The position numbers were made by a program, and so were the translations under genes. Below are positions 19,862 to 28,276 of a DNA stretch of 64,000 nucleotides, piece by piece. Source of the stretch: Dyella_A sp051962475 (GTDB lineage: Bacteria > Pseudomonadota > Gammaproteobacteria > Xanthomonadales > Rhodanobacteraceae). How positions within the stretch are numbered: position 1 is the stretch's first letter; each line of letters opens with the position of its first letter. The notes below the pieces were generated by a model. That model was not told the DNA's origin. It did no database searches and was given only the letters and a program-made list of their open reading frames with translations. The stretch is from positions 1 to 64,000 of the forward strand of contig NZ_JBQCCF010000003.1 in the NCBI RefSeq assembly GCF_051962475.1. The letters run 5' to 3'.

Positions 19862-20065
19862 TCAGCGGGCGGTGCCGCCGTCGCCCTCGGGTGTCTCGTC
19901 GTGCGCATCCATCCAGGCGCCGCCGGCTGCGGCCACCAGCACGATCATCGCGGTGCCCACAAACCAGGCGAAGTACCACGAGCCGTAGTCGCCCAGGATC
20001 ACCCCCATCACGATCGCCACCACAGCCAGCAGCATGTAGATCAGGAACTGCAGAAACGTCTTCAT
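19862..20065 (-). CDS. cydX: Cytochrome bd oxidase small subunit, extended CydX-like
   Basis: 67 aa, last gene of cydABX, 9 bp after cydB. The second hydrophobic helix carries GSWYFAWFVGTAM, the WYFAW signature of CydX (normally a 37-aa single-helix subunit that stabilises the haem b595/d site). Here it is preceded by an extra hydrophobic segment (residues about 4-27) and followed by a short acidic tail. It is therefore a two-helix variant, or a fusion of CydX with another small cyd-operon membrane peptide. Assignment rests on motif plus position; function is inferred from the family. Confidence 0.75.
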   Translation of the reverse strand: MKTFLQFLIYMLLAVVAIVMGVILGDYGSWYFAWFVGTAMIVLVAAAGGAWMDAHDETPEGDGGTAR

Positions 20066-20074
20066 GGCGTGCCC

Positions 20075-21208
20075 TCAGTAAGCGTGGTCGTCGTGTTCGA
20101 TGGCGCGGGCATCCACCTCGCCGCGCATCACCCAGAAGGCCCAGCTCGTGTACCAGATCACCAGCGGCACGAACACCACGGCGAAGCCGGTCGCCCACAG
20201 CAGCGTGGTCTGGCTGGAGACCGAATTCCAGATCGTCAGGCTCTGCGAGGGCTCGGTGCTGGAGGGCATCAGGAACGGGAACAGCGCCGCGCCCACTGTG
20301 CCGATCACGCCGATCCACGCCAGCGCCCCCAGCCACCAGGCCAGGGTCGATCGCCGCGCCCTTACCGCCAGCAGACCCAGCAGCATGCCGGCATAGCCCA
20401 GCACGGGCACCGCCCACAGCAGCGGCTGCGCATGGAAGTTGGCGAGCAGTCCGCCAGCCACCACGCTCACCTGCTGCTGCAGCGGGTTCTGCGGCAGGCC
20501 CGGTGCGGGCGCGTGGTCGAGCACGTAGCCGTGCATGGTCGACACCCAGATGCCGCCGAGCGTGAACAGGCCCATCGCCGCCACCGCCGCGCCCATCGCT
20601 GCCTTGCGCGCGCGGGGGGCGATCGCGCCGCCCGCCCGGCCGAGCAGCATCACGCCGCCCATGTAGATCGACAGCGACAGCGAGAGCAGCCCGCACAGCA
20701 CCGCGAACGGATTGAGCAGCGCCACGAAGCTGCCGGTGTAGTACGAGCGCAGGTCCCAGTCGAAATGGAACGGCACGCCGCGCAGCATGTTCCCCATGCC
20801 GGCGCCGTAGATGATCATCGGCACCGCGCCGCTCACCAGCAGCGCCCAGTCCCACGCATTGCGCCAGGCGGCCGAGGGCAGCTTGCTGCGGTACTCGAAG
20901 CCGAGCGGGCGCACGATCATCGTCCACAACAGCAGCAGCATCACGATGTAGAGCCCGGAGAACGCCGTGGCGTAGATCAGCGGGAACGCCGCGAAGATCG
21001 CCCCGCCGCCCAGGATGAACCACACCTGGTTGCCGTCCCAATGCGGGCCGATCGCGTTGAGGCAGACCCGGCGTTCGTTGTCGTCACGCCCCACGAAGCG
21101 CAGCAGCGTGCCTACGCCCATGTCCATGCCGACCATGATCGCCAGACCCATCAGCAGCACGCCGAGCAGCAGCCACCACAACAGCTTGAATGCGAAATAC
21201 AGTTCCAT
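20075..21208 (-). CDS. cydB: Cytochrome bd ubiquinol oxidase subunit II
   Basis: 377 aa, normal for CydB, with about nine helices. Conserved stretches are IMVGMDMGVGTLLRFVG, NAIGPHWDGNQVWFILGGG, RPLGFEYRSK and the C-terminal TLLWATGFAVVFVPLVIWY. The start is 3 bp after the cydA stop, with an excellent ribosome site (aaggagg) inside the end of cydA. CydB packs against CydA and supports the high-affinity oxygen-reducing complex in the inner membrane. It is followed by cydX. Confidence 0.97.
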   Translation of the reverse strand: MELYFAFKLLWWLLLGVLLMGLAIMVGMDMGVGTLLRFVGRDDNERRVCLNAIGPHWDGNQVWFILGGGAIFAAFPLIYATAFSGLYIVMLLLLWTMIVRPLGFEYRSKLPSAAWRNAWDWALLVSGAVPMIIYGAGMGNMLRGVPFHFDWDLRSYYTGSFVALLNPFAVLCGLLSLSLSIYMGGVMLLGRAGGAIAPRARKAAMGAAVAAMGLFTLGGIWVSTMHGYVLDHAPAPGLPQNPLQQQVSVVAGGLLANFHAQPLLWAVPVLGYAGMLLGLLAVRARRSTLAWWLGALAWIGVIGTVGAALFPFLMPSSTEPSQSLTIWNSVSSQTTLLWATGFAVVFVPLVIWYTSWAFWVMRGEVDARAIEHDDHAY

Positions 21209-21211
21209 CGC

Positions 21212-22822
21212 TCAGTCCTCCTTGCGCATCAGGGCGACAGCAGTCGCGCGGCCACCCGCCGCGGCGGACCGCGGTATCGGTGCCGGGCGGGGCTCGGCGT
21301 GGTCGTGCGGCCCCTTCTTGATGAACTTCACCATCAGAAACATCTCGATCACGATGAACACCGTGTACAGGGCGACGAAGCCGATCAGCGAGAACACCAT
21401 GTAGCCGACGCTGTGGCTGGAGGCGGACATCCAGGTCGGCAGCAGGCCGTATACCGTCCAGGGCTGACGGCCGATCTCGGCGGTGAGCCAGCCGAACTCG
21501 TTGGCGATGAACGGCACCGGGATCATCCACGGCGCCAGGCGCAGGAACCAGCGCTTGTGCTGCACGTCGTTGCGCACCGAATAGATCACCGCCAGCACGA
21601 AGTAGGCGAGCATCAGCAGGCCCAGCCCCACCATCACGCGGAAGCTCCAGAACATCGCGAAGACGTTGGGTACCGCATCGTTCGCGGCCTTCTGGATGTC
21701 CGCCGGGGTGGCTTTCTCCACGTCCTGGTCGGCGGCGTAGCGCTTCACCAGAAAGCCGTAGCCGAGGTCGGACTGGTGCGCGTTGAACTTGGCCAGCGCA
21801 TTGGCATTGGTCGGGTCACCGCTGAGTACTTTCAGCGCAGCCACCGCCGGGATGCCGTTGGCGATCCGGCGCGCCGCGTCCGCCTCGATACGGTCCACGC
21901 CGGGGACTTCCTGGGTCATCGTGTGGGTGAGCAGCGGGGTCAGCACGTACGGCACCTGCACTTCGAACCGATTGCGCTTCTCGTCCTGCGACGGCCAGGC
22001 AACCACGTTGAACGGCGCCGGGGCCGGGGCGGTCTCCCACATCGCCTCCATCGCCGCCAGCTTGGACGGCTGCGCCTGGCCACCGACGAAGCCGAGCGCG
22101 TCGCCCAGGGTGATCACGCCGGCAGTCGCCAGCACGCCGAACAGCGCCGCCATGCGGAACGAACGCCGCGCCATCGCCATGTGCCGATTGCGATACATGT
22201 AGAACGCGCTGATGCCGGTGACGAAGATCGCCGCGGTGACGTAGCCGGCGATGCTGGTGTGCACGAACTTCGCCTGCGCATCGTGGCTGAAGATCAGCTC
22301 GGAGAAGCTGTTCAGCTCCATGCGCATGGTGACCGGGTTGAACTTCGCGCCCACCGGGTTCTGCATGAAGCTGTTGGCGATCAGGATCCACAGCGCCGAC
22401 AGGTTGGTGCCGAACGCCACCAAGTACGTCACCAGCAAGTGCTGCACCTTGGTCAGCCGCTTCCAGCCGAAGATCATCAGGCCCACGAACGTGGACTCCA
22501 TGAAGAATGCCATCAGGCCCTCGATCGCCAGCGGTGCGTCGAAGATGTCGCCGACGAAGCCCGAGTAGAACGACCAGTTGGTGCCGAACTCGAACTCCAT
22601 GGTCAGGCCGGTGGCGATGCCCAGCGCCATGTTGATGACGAACAGCTTGCTCCAGAACTCCGCCATCTCGCGGTAGATGGCACGGCCGGTGGTGACGTAC
22701 ACCGTCTCCACCGCGGCGATGAAGAAGCTCAGGCCGAGGGTGAGCGGCACAAACAGATAGTGATAAAGCGCGGTGACCGCAAACTGCCACCGCGAGAGTT
22801 CCACAACGGTACTGTCGATCAT
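21212..22822 (-). CDS. cydA: Cytochrome bd ubiquinol oxidase subunit I
   Basis: 536 aa. Haem ligands expected from E. coli are visible: ALYHYLF (His21, b595), AKFVHTSIAGY (b558 His) and FRVMVGLG (b558 Met). The quinol-loop motif GWLTAEIGRQPW is present and the periplasmic loop is long, so this is the long-Q-loop, E. coli-like subtype. It reduces O2 with ubiquinol at very low oxygen without pumping protons. The preceding ompW gene ends only 44 bp upstream and no separate oxygen box is seen in that gap, so transcription may come from the ompW or osmC promoter regions. Confidence 0.97.
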   Translation of the reverse strand: MIDSTVVELSRWQFAVTALYHYLFVPLTLGLSFFIAAVETVYVTTGRAIYREMAEFWSKLFVINMALGIATGLTMEFEFGTNWSFYSGFVGDIFDAPLAIEGLMAFFMESTFVGLMIFGWKRLTKVQHLLVTYLVAFGTNLSALWILIANSFMQNPVGAKFNPVTMRMELNSFSELIFSHDAQAKFVHTSIAGYVTAAIFVTGISAFYMYRNRHMAMARRSFRMAALFGVLATAGVITLGDALGFVGGQAQPSKLAAMEAMWETAPAPAPFNVVAWPSQDEKRNRFEVQVPYVLTPLLTHTMTQEVPGVDRIEADAARRIANGIPAVAALKVLSGDPTNANALAKFNAHQSDLGYGFLVKRYAADQDVEKATPADIQKAANDAVPNVFAMFWSFRVMVGLGLLMLAYFVLAVIYSVRNDVQHKRWFLRLAPWMIPVPFIANEFGWLTAEIGRQPWTVYGLLPTWMSASSHSVGYMVFSLIGFVALYTVFIVIEMFLMVKFIKKGPHDHAEPRPAPIPRSAAAGGRATAVALMRKED

Positions 22823-22866
22823 GTCCCTGTTCCCTGTTGAGACGACGGAAGTGGCATCGCGGCGGA

Positions 22867-23484
22867 CTAGAAGCGGTAGCCGATGCTGAGGCCGTAGGCC
22901 AGCGGGTCGATCGTGGCCTTGCCCACCCGCGTACCGTTCACGTGCACATCCCCGGAAATGCGCATCCAGCGTACATCGGCCGTGGCCAGCCAGCGATCGT
23001 TGATGCGGAAATCGAGGCCGGCGTGCGCGGCTGCGCCGAAGCTGCTGTCGATGGTGACGTGGGTGCCCTGCAGCGGCCCCACGCCCCGGGTCTGGAAGAA
23101 CCGGGTGTAGTTCAGGCCGACGCCGAGGAACGGGGATACCACGGCGTCGGTCAGGAAGCGGTATTGCACCCCGACCGTCGGCGGCAGTTGCTTGGTGGTG
23201 GCCGCCGCCGTGCCGTCAAGGCGCACGGTGTGCTTGAACGGCACCGCCGCCAGCACGTCGGCGCTCCAGTGCGGGTCGAAGCGGTATTCCAGGCTGAAGG
23301 TCGGCTGGGTGTCGCTACCGATCGTGGCCTTCATGCCGGCCAGCGTGCCGTTGTCGGACTTCGGATTGACCGTGTGCACGCCGACGCGGACCACCCATGG
23401 GGACGAGGCGGAGGAGTCGGCGCGCGCGGCGAGCGGACCGATGGCAAGCGTGAGTGCGGCCAGTGCGATGACGGAGACTTTCAT
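22867..23484 (-). CDS. ompW: OmpW-family outer membrane protein
   Basis: 205 aa with a signal peptide (MKVSVIALAALTLAIGPLAARA). The mature region has alternating beta-strand character: WVVRVGVHTVNPKSDNG, TFSLEYRFDPHWSAD, LPPTVGVQYRF, and it ends SIGYRF with a terminal Phe, the C-terminal signal recognised by the BAM machinery. OmpW forms an eight-stranded barrel with a hydrophobic channel, and in E. coli it is activated by FNR under anaerobiosis (established). An Anr-like half-perfect box lies 76 bp upstream, and cydA follows 44 bp downstream. The start is chosen at the signal peptide; the frame stays open further upstream. Confidence 0.93.
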   Translation of the reverse strand: MKVSVIALAALTLAIGPLAARADSSASSPWVVRVGVHTVNPKSDNGTLAGMKATIGSDTQPTFSLEYRFDPHWSADVLAAVPFKHTVRLDGTAAATTKQLPPTVGVQYRFLTDAVVSPFLGVGLNYTRFFQTRGVGPLQGTHVTIDSSFGAAAHAGLDFRINDRWLATADVRWMRISGDVHVNGTRVGKATIDPLAYGLSIGYRF

Positions 23485-23551
23485 GGATGCCTTGCCCTTG
23501 TGTCGTGACGAAAGATGGAGTGCATTGTCAGGACTCCCTTCGTCGCGCCAC

Positions 23552-23565
23552 TTGACCGCGATCAG
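23552..23565. promoter_or_regulatory. Imperfect Anr/FNR-type box (TTGAC-CGCG-ATCAG)
   Basis: One mismatch in the second half-site (ATCAG for ATCAA). It is centred about 75 bp before the ompW start in the 121-bp gap between osmC-like and ompW. Confidence 0.5.
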
Positions 23566-23605
23566 TTTGCAGCCACTGCTGCGACGCCCTGCCGCAGCAC
23601 GCCAT

Positions 23606-24082
23606 TCAGGCGGTCGGCTCTTCCTCACTGTGGTGCACCAGCACGCCGTCGCGATCGCGCACGCTGACTTCCACCGGGATGCCGTCGCGGACGCTGCCGG
23701 TCACCACGCAGAAATGCTCGAACTGGGCCAGCAGGCGCTCCGGCTGCTGGTAGTCGACAAGCGCTTCGGGCAGCTCCAGCGTCACCGCGATGTGCTGCAC
23801 CCGCAGCCGCCCGGCCGCGTTGCGGCCCAGCGTGGCCTGTGCCCGGGTCACCAGCGTGCCCGGTGCGTTCTTGAACTTGCGCAAGGCGAACAGAAGGCTG
23901 GCGCTCAGGCAGTTGGCCACCGCCGCCACCAGCATCCGCGACGGATTCGGGCCGCGCTCCGTGCCGAGCGGCGCGCTCTCGTCGGCGATCAGGTCCGGCA
24001 TGGCGGTGTCGTCGAAGGCGATGCGGAAAACGTAGTCGCTCTCCTGGGTCAGCGTGAGGGTGAACTGCTGGGTCTCGCTCAT
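23606..24082 (-). CDS. OsmC/Ohr-family protein
   Basis: 158 aa with the two conserved redox cysteines of the family, Cys58 in VANCLSASLLFALRKF and Cys125 in FEHFCVVTGSVRDGIPV. The spacing suits a peroxiredoxin-like hydroperoxide reductase, although many such OsmC-family proteins are uncharacterised. The start at 24082 has aggaa 8 bp upstream and gives a typical N terminus; the frame opens further upstream but that part reads poorly. The divergent gap to the acetyltransferase gene contains a good Anr-like box, so it may be induced by low oxygen and could read through to ompW-cydABX. Confidence 0.9.
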   Translation of the reverse strand: MSETQQFTLTLTQESDYVFRIAFDDTAMPDLIADESAPLGTERGPNPSRMLVAAVANCLSASLLFALRKFKNAPGTLVTRAQATLGRNAAGRLRVQHIAVTLELPEALVDYQQPERLLAQFEHFCVVTGSVRDGIPVEVSVRDRDGVLVHHSEEEPTA

Positions 24083-24149
24083 GGTTGCGGTTCCTGGGGT
24101 GGGCGTGAGGGGCATCAAGGTACATGAGCAGCGCACCGCCCGGCGGCGC

Positions 24150-24163
24150 TTGATCGAGGTCAA
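24150..24163. promoter_or_regulatory. Anr/FNR-type box (TTGAT-CGAG-GTCAA)
   Basis: Nine of ten conserved positions match TTGAT-N4-ATCAA. It sits between two divergent genes: centre 74 bp from the osmC-like start and about 96 bp from the GNAT start. It could serve either or both. Confidence 0.7.
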
Positions 24164-24252
24164 GCCGCACGCCCGATGCGCGGCGTAAAACAACCGGGCA
24201 TCGTGCGGCCGCCCCGGCCAGCGCGTGCCTGCATCCCCTGGAGGAAACCTTC

Positions 24253-24834
24253 ATGCCCACTGGCACCCAGCCTCCCCCCCCGACGACGACGCCGTCCTCG
24301 TCGATTCCGCCCGAAGCCCTGGAGGGCACCCACTGGATCGAGGCGCTGCGCGACGGTACGCGCGTGCTGATCCGCCCGCTGCGGGCGGAGGACCGCGAGC
24401 GCGAGGAGGACTTCATCGCGCGACTGTCCGGCGAGTCGAAGCGGCTGCGCTTCCTGTGTGATTTCAAGCAGGCCAGCCCTGCGCTGCTCAAGCAGCTGAT
24501 GGAACTGCACTACCCCGAGCAGATGGCGTTTGTGGCGCTCGCCCACGACAACGGCAGGCTGCGCGAGGTCGGCGTGAGCCGCTACAGCGCCACCGACGAC
24601 GGCAAGCGCTGCGAGTGCGCCGTGACCGTGGCCGACGACTGGCGCCACCGCGGGCTCGGTGTACTGCTGATGCAGCACCTGATCCAGCTGGCCAGGCGCA
24701 ACGGCTTCAAGCAGATGTTCTCGATCGACACGGCCGACAACGAGCCGATGCGCGAGCTGGCCCATCATCTGGGCTTCGAGCGCCATATCGACCCGGATGA
24801 CGGCAGCCAGGTCATCCACACGCTCTCGTTGTGA
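24253..24834 (+). CDS. GNAT-family N-acetyltransferase
   Basis: 193 aa. After a Pro/Thr-rich leader (about 1-20) comes one GNAT domain: DGTRVLIRPLRAEDRE, the acetyl-CoA loop DWRHRGLGVLLMQHLIQLA (Q/R-x-x-G-x-G/A type) and MRELAHHLGFERHID. The start has ggaggaaacc upstream. It overlaps the next usp gene by 4 bp. GNAT domains of this type also occur fused to protein lysine acyltransferases such as Pat, and in Usp-rich clusters; the substrate here is unknown. First gene of the probable operon GNAT-usp-phosphorylase-PRPP synthetase-MBL. Confidence 0.9.
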   Translation: MPTGTQPPPPTTTPSSSIPPEALEGTHWIEALRDGTRVLIRPLRAEDREREEDFIARLSGESKRLRFLCDFKQASPALLKQLMELHYPEQMAFVALAHDNGRLREVGVSRYSATDDGKRCECAVTVADDWRHRGLGVLLMQHLIQLARRNGFKQMFSIDTADNEPMRELAHHLGFERHIDPDDGSQVIHTLSL

Positions 24835-25751
24835 CGCGCGTGTCCGACTCGGATGCCCGCCCCGTGCCGCCGCTGACGCAGCCCACTGCCGGCGCGGCGC
24901 ACGGTGCGGGCATGCCGACCGTGCGCAACCACGGCTGGCCCACCGACATACTGGCCGTGCGCCAGGGCGTATCGCACGCGGCGTGGCTTGCCGGCATCGG
25001 TCTGGCCGCCCGCTGGGGCAGCCGGCTCTCCGGTTGCCGGCTGCCGGCCGAACCCACCGGACACGCCCACGAGCCGACCGTGCTGGCCCTGCTCGAACGT
25101 GTGGACGAGCCCCATGAGTCGGCCGCCGACGCGACGTCCTTCGCCCGTCTCGCCCTCGCTGGCGGTGCCACCCGTGCTGACTGGGTGTCCTGCCGCGGCG
25201 GCCTGGCCGAGACGCTGCACCGGCTCGGCGCCTGGCACGACCTGGTGATCCTGGCGCGCGACGCCTTTGCCGGTGACGACCCGTTCGAGCATTTCGGCCA
25301 GGCCCTGCTGGGCTGTCGAATGCCCTGCCTGCTGCTACCCACCGACAGCGCCGACCGCAGCGGCCTGTTCCCGCGCGTGGCGATCGGCTGGAACGGCAGC
25401 ATCGAGGCCACCCGGGCGATGCACGCGGCCCTGCCGTTTCTGCATGCGGCCGAGCACGTCACCCTGATCGACGGGGCCAGGGCGCGCTCGCCCGACGATA
25501 CGTACGAGCCAGCGCCGGATTTCGACCCCGTGCGCTACCTCGCCCGCCACGGCATCGCAGCCCAACGCAAGACGCTGCGCACCACGCCCTCCCACGCCGG
25601 CGAAGCCCTGCTCGCGGCCACCGTGCACGACCGCTCGGATCTGTTGGTGATGGGCGGCTACAGCCATTCGCCGGTACGCGAGCGCATCCTCGGCGGCGCT
25701 ACGCGCCATGTGTTGGCACATGCACCGCTGGCCGTGCTGATGCGACATTAG
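24831..25751 (+). CDS. Universal stress protein, tandem-domain, divergent N-terminal half
   Basis: 306 aa from a GTG that overlaps the upstream stop as GTGA. The C-terminal half is a Usp domain: FPRVAIGWNGSIEATRAM, SDLLVMGGYSHSPVRERIL, ATRHVLAHAPLAVLMRH. In it the usual second Gly of the nucleotide motif is Ser (GGYS) and Gly replaces Ser/Thr at the end, so ATP binding is doubtful. The N-terminal half lacks Usp signatures. An ATG at 24912 is an alternative start that would drop a low-complexity leader. It is co-transcribed with GNAT and followed, after 53 bp, by the phosphorylase gene. Confidence 0.85.
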   Translation: MTRVSDSDARPVPPLTQPTAGAAHGAGMPTVRNHGWPTDILAVRQGVSHAAWLAGIGLAARWGSRLSGCRLPAEPTGHAHEPTVLALLERVDEPHESAADATSFARLALAGGATRADWVSCRGGLAETLHRLGAWHDLVILARDAFAGDDPFEHFGQALLGCRMPCLLLPTDSADRSGLFPRVAIGWNGSIEATRAMHAALPFLHAAEHVTLIDGARARSPDDTYEPAPDFDPVRYLARHGIAAQRKTLRTTPSHAGEALLAATVHDRSDLLVMGGYSHSPVRERILGGATRHVLAHAPLAVLMRH

Positions 25752-25804
25752 GGCGGTTCCTCGTGGCCACCGGACAGCACGCGCCACCGCGCGAAGGCGG
25801 GTCG

Positions 25805-27350
25805 ATGGAGATCGGCACGGATCCCGGCACCATCACGCACCGCCCTACCGTGGGCGGCGACCGGCTGCGGCGGCTGGGCATCGACACCGGCGCCGAACAC
25901 GTCGTCTACCTGCACCACGCCTCGCCGATCTGCCGCAGCGAAGGCCTCGGCGCCCATGCCCGCGTGCAGTTGCGCATCGGCGCGCGCCAGTTGCTGGCCA
26001 CGCTGGCCATCGTGCACGGCGAACTGTTGGCGCCAGACGAGGCCGGGCTGTGCGAATCGGCATGGCACACGCTGCAGCCGCAGCCGCACGAGCACGTGGT
26101 GATCGCCCACCCGGCCAGCGTCGAGTCGCTCGCCAGCGTGCGGGCGAAGATCTACGGCCGCACGCTCGACGACACGCAGTTGCACGCGATCGTGCGCGAC
26201 ATCGTCGACCATCGCTACAGCCATCTGGAGCTGGCCGCCTTCATCACCGCCTGCAGCGGCGACCATCTCGCCACCGACGAGGTGATCGCGCTGACCCGCG
26301 CCATGGTCGATACCGGCGCCCGGCTGCGCTGGCCGCAGTCCACGGTGGTGGACAAGCACTGCATCGGCGGGCTGGCCGGTAATCGCACCACGCCGGTGGT
26401 GGTGGCGATCGTCACCGCGCTGGGCCTGGTGATGCCCAAGACCTCCTCGCGCGCGATCACCTCGCCGGCCGGCACCGCCGACACCATGGCCATGCTCGCG
26501 CCAGTGGAGCTGGATCTGGTCCACATGCGCCACACCGTCGAGCGCTGCGGCGGCTGCATCGTGTGGGGCGGCGCGATGAACCTTGCCCCCGCCGACGACG
26601 TGCTGATCCGGGTAGAACGGGCGCTGGATGTGGACAGCGCCGGCCAGCTGGTGGCCTCGGTGCTGTCCAAGAAGATCGCTGCCGGCTCCACCCACGTGGT
26701 CATCGACGTACCCGTGGGACCGACCGCGAAGATCCGTAGCGAGGCCGAGGCGCGCGCGCTGCAGTTGCTGCTGGAACAGGTGACCGCGGCCTTCGGCCTG
26801 CAACTGCGCGTGCTGCTCAGCGACGGCCGCGAGCCGATCGGCCGCGGCATCGGCCCGGCGCTGGAGGCACACGACGTGCTCGCGGTGCTGCAGAACCACG
26901 CCGACGCGCCGGCCGACCTGCGCGCCCGCGCCCTGCAGATCGCCGCGGCCGTGCTGGAAACCGGCGGCCTGGCCGGCACGGCGCAGGCCTTGAAGATGGC
27001 CACCGAATGCCTGGATTCCGGGCGCGCCTGGGTGCAGTTCCAGGCGATCTGCACCGCTCAGGGCGGGCTGCGCGTGCCCGGCAGCGCGCCGTGGCAGCAG
27101 CCGGTGCTGGCACCGCGCGACGGCGTGGTGACGGCGATCGACAACCGGCGCCTGTCGCGCGTGGCGAAGCTGGCCGGCGCGCCTTCCGCCCCCCCTGGCC
27201 GGGCTCACTCTGCAGGTGCACGGACGCGACCGGGTCAGCACCGGCCAACCGCTGTTCACCGTGCACGCGCAAAGCCCCGGCGAGCTGGCCTACGCCATGG
27301 AATACGTGGCGCGACATCCCGCCATCGTCTGCCTGGAGGAGGCGTGGTGA
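25805..27350 (+). CDS. Thymidine/AMP phosphorylase family protein, frameshifted near the 3' end
   Basis: About 515 aa after correction. It is of the long archaeal-type class: an N-terminal domain LRRLGIDTGAEHVVYLHH, the phosphorylase core with VVDKHCIGGLAGNRTTPVV and SSRAITSPAGTADTMAML (AMP-phosphorylase variant of the signature), and GRGIGPALEAHDVL. Such enzymes phosphorolyse nucleosides or NMPs, giving a base and ribose 1,5-bisphosphate or ribose 1-phosphate; the substrate here is not fixed by sequence. At 27189-27195 a run of seven C puts the last about 50 codons out of frame. Removing one C restores LAGLTLQVHGRDRVSTGQ and LAYAMEYVARHPA, a stop at 27348-27350 and a 4-bp GTGA overlap with the next gene. 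The start at 25805 has an upstream aaggcgg; GTG 25763 is possible. Confidence 0.8.
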
Positions 27351-28276
27351 GCGCCATCTACGCCCTACCCGGCAACGAGGAGATGGCCGACCGGCTGGCC
27401 TGGCACAGCGGCTTGCCGCGGCGGGTGGTGCAGGTACACCGCTTCCCCGACGGCGAGAGCCGCGTGCGCATCGAGCCGCCGCAGTTGCGCAGCGTGGCGG
27501 TGTTCGTCTGCACGCTGGACCACCCCGACCCCAAGCTGCTGCCGCTGACGATGGCCGCGGCCACAGCGCGCGAACTGGGCGCCTCGCGGGTGGGGCTGGT
27601 GGCGCCCTACCTCGCCTACATGCGCCAGGACACGCGCTTCCACGAGGGCGAAGCGGTGTCGGCGCGGGTGTTCGGCCAGTTGCTCGGCGGCGCCTTCAAC
27701 TGGCTGGTCACGGTGGACCCGCACCTGCACCGTTATCGCCGCCTCGGCGACGTGTATCCGCTGGACGGGTACGTGGTGCATGCAGCGCAACGTCTGGCGC
27801 GCTGGATCGCGCAGGAGGTGCCGCAGCCGCTGCTGATCGGGCCGGACGGCGAAAGCGCGCAGTGGGTGAACGCGGTGGCGCGGATGCTCGAAGCGCCCTG
27901 CGTGGTTGCCGCCAAGCAACGCTATGGCGATCGCGACGTACGCATCACCCTGCCCGCGCTCGACCGCTATGCGGGCCATACCCCGGTGGTGCTGGACGAC
28001 ATCATCGCCAGCGGCCACACCATGATCGCCACCGTGCAATGCCTGCGCGACCAGCCGCTGCCGCCGCCGGTCTGCGTGGGCGTGCACGGCATCTTTGCCA
28101 ATGGCGCGCTGGAGGCGCTGCACGCCGCCGGTGCCGCCCGCGTGGTGGTGAGTAACACCATCGCCTCGCCGCAATCGCAGATCGACCTGAGCGAGGAGCT
28201 GGCGCAGGTCATGCTCGAACGCTGCGGGGGCCGCCTGCGCGCGCCGCCCTCTTCCCTACGGAGATCCCCGCCATGA
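27347..28276 (+). CDS. Ribose-phosphate pyrophosphokinase-like protein
   Basis: 309 aa from a GTG overlapping the corrected stop of the phosphorylase gene. It has the two-lobed PRPP-synthetase fold: RRVVQVHRFPDGESRVRIE, APYLAYMRQDTRFHEGEAVS, VTVDPHLHRY (metal/ATP site), the flexible-loop lysine AAKQRYGDRD and the PRPP loop VVLDDIIASGHTM. The last differs from the VDDMIDTGGT of housekeeping Prs, so this is a divergent paralogue; the housekeeping gene is presumably elsewhere (inference). It may make PRPP from ribose 5-phosphate and ATP, or run backwards to make ATP. Because of the C7 frameshift the raw sequence reads the two genes as one 837-codon frame. The stop overlaps the MBL start as ATGA. 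Confidence 0.88.
   Translation: MSAIYALPGNEEMADRLAWHSGLPRRVVQVHRFPDGESRVRIEPPQLRSVAVFVCTLDHPDPKLLPLTMAAATARELGASRVGLVAPYLAYMRQDTRFHEGEAVSARVFGQLLGGAFNWLVTVDPHLHRYRRLGDVYPLDGYVVHAAQRLARWIAQEVPQPLLIGPDGESAQWVNAVARMLEAPCVVAAKQRYGDRDVRITLPALDRYAGHTPVVLDDIIASGHTMIATVQCLRDQPLPPPVCVGVHGIFANGALEALHAAGAARVVVSNTIASPQSQIDLSEELAQVMLERCGGRLRAPPSSLRRSPP

Noticed and set aside
19901..22840. 979-codon open frame opposite cydXBA
   Set aside because: His/Arg/Gln-rich shadow of the cyd genes, which have full motif support.
22823..22866. Separate oxygen-responsive promoter for cydA
   Set aside because: The 44-bp gap holds no TTGAY-N4-RTCAR element; read-through from ompW or osmC is more likely.
25763..28276. 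A genuine designed phosphorylase-PRPP synthetase fusion protein
   Set aside because: The linker of about 50 residues is out-of-frame translation of the conserved phosphorylase C terminus, and removing one C restores two coupled genes; reported as a frameshift instead.
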